Assembly (NCBI GenBank): GCA_964356315.1
Contig: CAYHHA010000011.1
Location: 1 to 42,563, forward strand
Direction of reading: 5' to 3'
DNA length: 42,563 nucleotides
DNA from: CAYGFH01 sp964356315
GTDB taxonomy: Bacteria; Patescibacteriota; Microgenomatia; UBA10105; UBA927
In this document: one piece after another, positions 39,181 through 42,563 of the stretch
Numbering within the stretch: position 1 is the stretch's first letter
Layout: each line of letters begins with the position of its first letter
The notes under the pieces: model-generated
What the model saw: the letters and a program-made list of their open reading frames with translations, nothing else
The model's database searches: none
What the model was told of the DNA's origin: nothing
Made by a program: the position numbers and the translations under genes

Positions 39181-42129
39181 TATTTTTCTCAGGAATTGTC
39201 CCGTCGACGATCCAGGCGTGTTTGCAATATCTTTTGGTGTCCCTGTGGCTATGACACGACCTCCACCATCACCACCTTCTGGCCCCATGTCGATAATCCA
39301 ATCTGCGTTTTTTATGATATCGAGATTGTGCTCGATCACAACAACCGTATTTCCAAGAACGGTAAGCTTGTGAAGCACATGCAATAACTTTTCCAGATCG
39401 GCAAAATGAAGCCCAGTCGTCGGTTCATCGAGTATGTACATCGTGTGTCCTGTTTGTCTGCGATGGAGCTCTGTGGCGAGCTTTACCCGTTGTGCTTCCC
39501 CACCAGAAAGAGTCGTCGCGGGTTGTCCTAAATGCATATAGGCGAGACCAACTTCCTTTATCACCGCCAGTTTTTCCGATAACAATGGATGGTGACTAAA
39601 AAAAGACACCGCTTCTTCGACCGTCATATCCAATACCTGTGAGATGTTTTTGTCCCTGTAGAGCACTTCGAGTGTTTCTGCATTGTACCGAGTTCCGCGA
39701 CACACTTCACACGTCACATAGACATCAGAGAGAAATTGCATTTCAATCTTTCGTTGCCCTTCTCCCTCACATGCTTCACATCTACCGCCTTTCACGTTAA
39801 AGGAAAATCTCCCGGACTTATATCCACGAAGTCGTGCTTCAGAGGTAAGCGCATACAGTTCACGTATTTGGGAAAATATACCCGTATAGGTCGCAGGGTT
39901 ACTGCGTGGTGTTCGCCCAATGGGCGACTGATCAATAAGTATGGTTTTATCGATCTTCTCAGCATTCTCTAGGCTGTCGTGCAAACCAGGGCGATCTTTT
40001 ACCAATGGATTTACTTTTTGTGCAAGCGCCCGATAAAATGTCTCGACTATCAACGTCGATTTGCCAGATCCAGAAACCCCTGTGATACAGATAAATTTGC
40101 CCAAAGGAAATGAAACATCGATATGTTTCAAATTATTTTCATGGGCACCTCGTATCGTTACTTTTCCAGCATCATCACCTTTTTTCATGGATACCGTTGG
40201 CCTATGTATCTTTTTCTTGTCGGTAAGGTATGGCGCGGTTATGGAATTTTTGTTTGCAAGCACTTCCGCAAGCGTTCCCTCGGCAATAACTCTTCCCCCG
40301 TGTTCACCAGCTCCCGGACCAAAGTCTACGAGATAATCGGCATTTTCCATCATCTCTTTATCATGTTCGACAACAATAACGGTGTTTCCTAGATCTCTGA
40401 GTGCATGAAGTGTTTGGATAAGCTTGGTATTGTCTCTTGGATGAAGTCCGATAGACGGCTCATCCAAAACATATAAAACTCCAGATAATCCTGATCCGAT
40501 TTGAGAAGCCAAACGAATACGTTGTGCCTCTCCGCCTGCGAGCGTTGCAGCGCTTCTGCCGAGTGAAAGATACTCAAGTCCGACGCGTTCCAAAAATGTA
40601 AGTCGGGCGGTGATCTCTTTGATGATTGGCTTTGCGACCTGCTGTTCCTGAAAATTTGTCAGCGCCCGCTCCCCCTCCATTGCAAGGCTTTTTATCCAGG
40701 TTGTTGCATCGGTGATGGATAAATCTGTAACGTCTGCGATAGAAAATTTATCAATCGTTACCGTCAGCGTGTCCTTTTTCAATCGTTTTCCATTACATGA
40801 TGGACAGGTTTCCCGTCGCATGTATTTTTCGATTTCCGCTCGGACAAATTCAGATTCCGTTTCGGATAATCGTTTTTTGAGTTCAGGGACAATGCCGATG
40901 AATTGCTCTTCTATAGTCGTTTTTGCTCCAAAACGGTTTGTGCCTTCTACCCGATAGGTTTTGTCCCCGGTGCCATAGAGCATAATTTGTTTTTGCTTTG
41001 CATTCATTTTGTTGAGCGGTGCTCGAGGATTCACCCCATTATCCTCTGCCACTTTCATAACCACACGGGAATACCACGTGTCATGCATAAACGTCCTGGC
41101 AAACGGCAAAATACCACCTTCGGTCATAGAAAGCTCTGGGGAAATAATCAGCTCGGCATCAACGGTCAACACGGTCCCGATACCGCTACACTCTTCGCAT
41201 GCTCCGTGGGGAGAGTTAAAGGAAAACGAGCGGGGCTCTATCTCTGGAAGAGAAATATTACATACCGGACAGGCGAATTTTTCTGAAAATATATGCTCTG
41301 AAAGTTCTTTTGGTTTTTCTGGGAATATAAATCCTGCATCGTTTACGATGACACTCGTGACGAGACCATCTGAAAGCGTAAGCGCTTGTTCGACACTGTC
41401 TGCAATGCGTGACCTGAGAATCGTATATGGATCGGTCGTGTCTCCTTTGGCGGATGGTTTTTTGACCTGCGTCGCATCGAAGGTAAAGCGATCTATAACC
41501 GCGTCCACTGAATGCTTGTTTGTTTTTATAAGCGAAATATCTTCTCCGGTGCCGAAAAAATATCCATCGACTCGAACTTGGCGGTATCCTTTTGATCTGA
41601 TGTTATCGAACAAATGGACAAATTCTCCTTTGCGGTCCCGAACAACAGGTGAAAGAATCATCATGCGAACCTGCTTTTTTCCGCTTTTGAGCTCTGACTG
41701 TGCCAGGGCAAATAACTGATCGACAATTTGCTGAGGAGAGAGCCTGCTAACCTCACGACCACACACGGAGCAATGCGGATGACCTATCCGAGCAAATAGA
41801 AGCCTGAGGTAATCGTAAATTTCTGTCACAGTTCCGACAGTCGATCGTGGGTTATGGGACGTGGATTTTTGATCAATGGAAATGGATGGGGATAACCCTT
41901 CTATACTATCCACATCTGGCTTATCCATAATGCCCAAAAATTGACGGGCATAGCTGGATAATGACTCGACGTAGCGTCGTTGCCCCTCGGCATAAATCGT
42001 ATCAAACGCGAGGGATGATTTACCCGACCCAGACACTCCGGTAAACACAACCAATTTGTTTTTTGGGAGTTCGAGTGAAACATTTTTTAGATTATGCTGA
42101 CGAGCACCTTTGATGATGAGTTTATCCAT
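39172..42129 (-). CDS. uvrA: UvrA excinuclease ATPase subunit
   Basis: A full-length 985-residue UvrA. It has two ABC modules: Walker A GVSGSGKSSLAFDT near residue 32 and GVSGSGKSTLIVET near 665, signature LAGGEAQRIRLA and LSGGEAQRVKLA, and Walker B YVLDEPSIGLHP and YILDEPTTGLHF. The zinc modules are CSVCGREVS near 120, CPVCNISLPEIEPRSFSFN with CEEC, and CEACEGEG with CEVC for DNA-damage sensing. UvrA recognises bulky lesions with UvrB and hands over to UvrC, encoded on the same strand nearby. Its stop lies within a TTATTCC repeat tract. No clear -10/-35 is seen; an inverted-repeat element begins 12 bp upstream of its ATG. Confidence 0.98.
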   Translation of the reverse strand: MDKLIIKGARQHNLKNVSLELPKNKLVVFTGVSGSGKSSLAFDTIYAEGQRRYVESLSSYARQFLGIMDKPDVDSIEGLSPSISIDQKSTSHNPRSTVGTVTEIYDYLRLLFARIGHPHCSVCGREVSRLSPQQIVDQLFALAQSELKSGKKQVRMMILSPVVRDRKGEFVHLFDNIRSKGYRQVRVDGYFFGTGEDISLIKTNKHSVDAVIDRFTFDATQVKKPSAKGDTTDPYTILRSRIADSVEQALTLSDGLVTSVIVNDAGFIFPEKPKELSEHIFSEKFACPVCNISLPEIEPRSFSFNSPHGACEECSGIGTVLTVDAELIISPELSMTEGGILPFARTFMHDTWYSRVVMKVAEDNGVNPRAPLNKMNAKQKQIMLYGTGDKTYRVEGTNRFGAKTTIEEQFIGIVPELKKRLSETESEFVRAEIEKYMRRETCPSCNGKRLKKDTLTVTIDKFSIADVTDLSITDATTWIKSLAMEGERALTNFQEQQVAKPIIKEITARLTFLERVGLEYLSLGRSAATLAGGEAQRIRLASQIGSGLSGVLYVLDEPSIGLHPRDNTKLIQTLHALRDLGNTVIVVEHDKEMMENADYLVDFGPGAGEHGGRVIAEGTLAEVLANKNSITAPYLTDKKKIHRPTVSMKKGDDAGKVTIRGAHENNLKHIDVSFPLGKFICITGVSGSGKSTLIVETFYRALAQKVNPLVKDRPGLHDSLENAEKIDKTILIDQSPIGRTPRSNPATYTGIFSQIRELYALTSEARLRGYKSGRFSFNVKGGRCEACEGEGQRKIEMQFLSDVYVTCEVCRGTRYNAETLEVLYRDKNISQVLDMTVEEAVSFFSHHPLLSEKLAVIKEVGLAYMHLGQPATTLSGGEAQRVKLATELHRRQTGHTMYILDEPTTGLHFADLEKLLHVLHKLTVLGNTVVVIEHNLDIIKNADWIIDMGPEGGDGGGRVIATGTPKDIANTPGSSTGQFLRKIIE

Positions 42130-42140
42130 AATATTCGTAT

Positions 42141-42240
42141 GTCATTGCGAGGAGTCCCGACTCAACTTGGACGACGTGGCAATCTATTTATATATTGTAT
42201 ATAAGAGATTGCTTCGCCGTTTGAACGGACTCGCAATGAC
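42141..42240. mobile_element. 100-bp MITE-like inverted-repeat element
   Basis: Exact 11-bp terminal inverted repeats GTCATTGCGAG (42141-42151) and CTCGCAATGAC (42230-42240) enclose a nested inverted repeat GCAATCT/AGATTGC (42179-42185, 42206-42212) and an AT-rich centre. No coding capacity. This class of GTCATTGCGAG...CTCGCAATGAC element is widely dispersed in bacterial genomes. It sits 12 bp upstream of uvrA and may affect its promoter. The internal TTCGCCGTTTGAACGG also occurs beside tRNA-Val. Confidence 0.75.
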
Positions 42241-42563
42241 AAAAGCTATAAACGCGAAAAGTGCCCTCGGATGGTTCCGGGGCCAGTGAGTAGTATACCA
42301 TGTTTTTTTGAGTTAGGGGTATGGAGTAAGTAGTAAGGGATAAGGGGTAAGCAGTAAAGGCACGACATCATTTTCCTTACACCTTACTACGTATACCTTA
42401 TTGTTCCGCAAATAGTGGCTTAGTAGCTTAGCAAGCTGGAAGTGGCTTAGAAGAGACTGGAGACAAGGGACAGGAAACATGAAACATGGGTGTCAAGCCC
42501 CCCAATCGTGAAGACAATAGTCTGGATAATGTAGTGTGGCAAATTTCACGGGTGACATCTTGA
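42241..42563. repeat. Intergenic word-repeat tract at the window end
   Basis: No gene seen. It contains GTAAGTAGTAAGGGATAAGG-type and TTACACCTTACTACG-type words (42325-42400), AGTGGCTTAGTAGCTTAGC and AGTGGCTTAG (42413-42450), and GAGACTGGAGACAAGGGACA with GGAAACATGAAACATGGG (42452-42490). The last 70 bp look unique. They may belong to the next gene beyond the window. Confidence 0.75.

Overview
The window looks like a Patescibacteria (CPR) genome. Indicators are a short UvrC that ends before the helix-hairpin-helix tail, a lone membrane-anchored family-5 solute-binding protein without permeases, DUF4143 and Fic proteins, a stand-alone GIY-YIG gene, many small membrane-anchored extracellular proteins, and dispersed hairpin repeats such as CTTCGACAAGCTCAGTGC and CCTGCCTGCCGGCAGGCAGG. 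UGA acts as a stop codon, so recoded lineages such as Gracilibacteria are unlikely. The exact phylum is not assigned. Two 100-N blocks mark assembly gaps.

Layout. 1-3.1 kb: repeat tract, a LytR_C-like membrane protein and a polytopic membrane protein (ATGA-coupled), then telomere-like G-rich repeats. 3.1-5.8 kb: a Fic AMP-transferase-like protein, a C39-like lipoprotein and a zinc-ribbon membrane protein. 5.8-10.7 kb: a tight minus-strand operon reading RidA, PLP decarboxylase, ABC-2 permease, ABC ATPase fused to an S26/SipW-like peptidase domain, a QueC-like PP-loop enzyme, a 22-residue peptide with a YxxP motif, and a PqqD/RRE-like protein. This looks like an undescribed ribosomal-peptide modification and export system and is the main discovery candidate. 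11.6-13.3 kb: a minus-strand tRNA cluster (Leu, Gln, Gly, Phe). Pieces of three of these tRNAs are duplicated in short arrays, and one duplication carries a GIY-YIG gene. 13.4-17.8 kb: AT-rich accessory genes (an unknown, a Fic-like regulator with an operator, a DUF4143 ATPase, a GT2). 17.8-25.1 kb: cell-surface and membrane proteins (FecR, LamG beta-propeller, DUF1295, DUF2177, sulfatase-fold). 25.1-28.0 kb: a SET / Ntn-hydrolase-like / ATP-grasp cassette, possibly a second small-molecule or peptide-modification system. 28.4-34.1 kb: a membrane protein, tRNA-Val, MacAB-type efflux genes and a family-5 binding protein. 34.1-42.1 kb: conserved genes secG, yvcK, uvrC and uvrA plus a transglutaminase-like protein. 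The end is a mobile-element-like inverted repeat and more repeat words.

Two window-wide patterns stand out. First, composite low-complexity 'word' repeats (AGTAGCTTAG; GGTTACGGGTTGC; ACAATAAACAATAAGCAG; GGGACAAGAAACAGG) fill intergenic spaces. They begin at stop codons and even encode protein segments: a repeat region in the first gene and the signal-peptide region of the transglutaminase-like gene. Second, many genes have a good -10 box only 6-8 nt before the ATG, which predicts leaderless mRNAs. No database search was possible; family names come from motifs read by eye.
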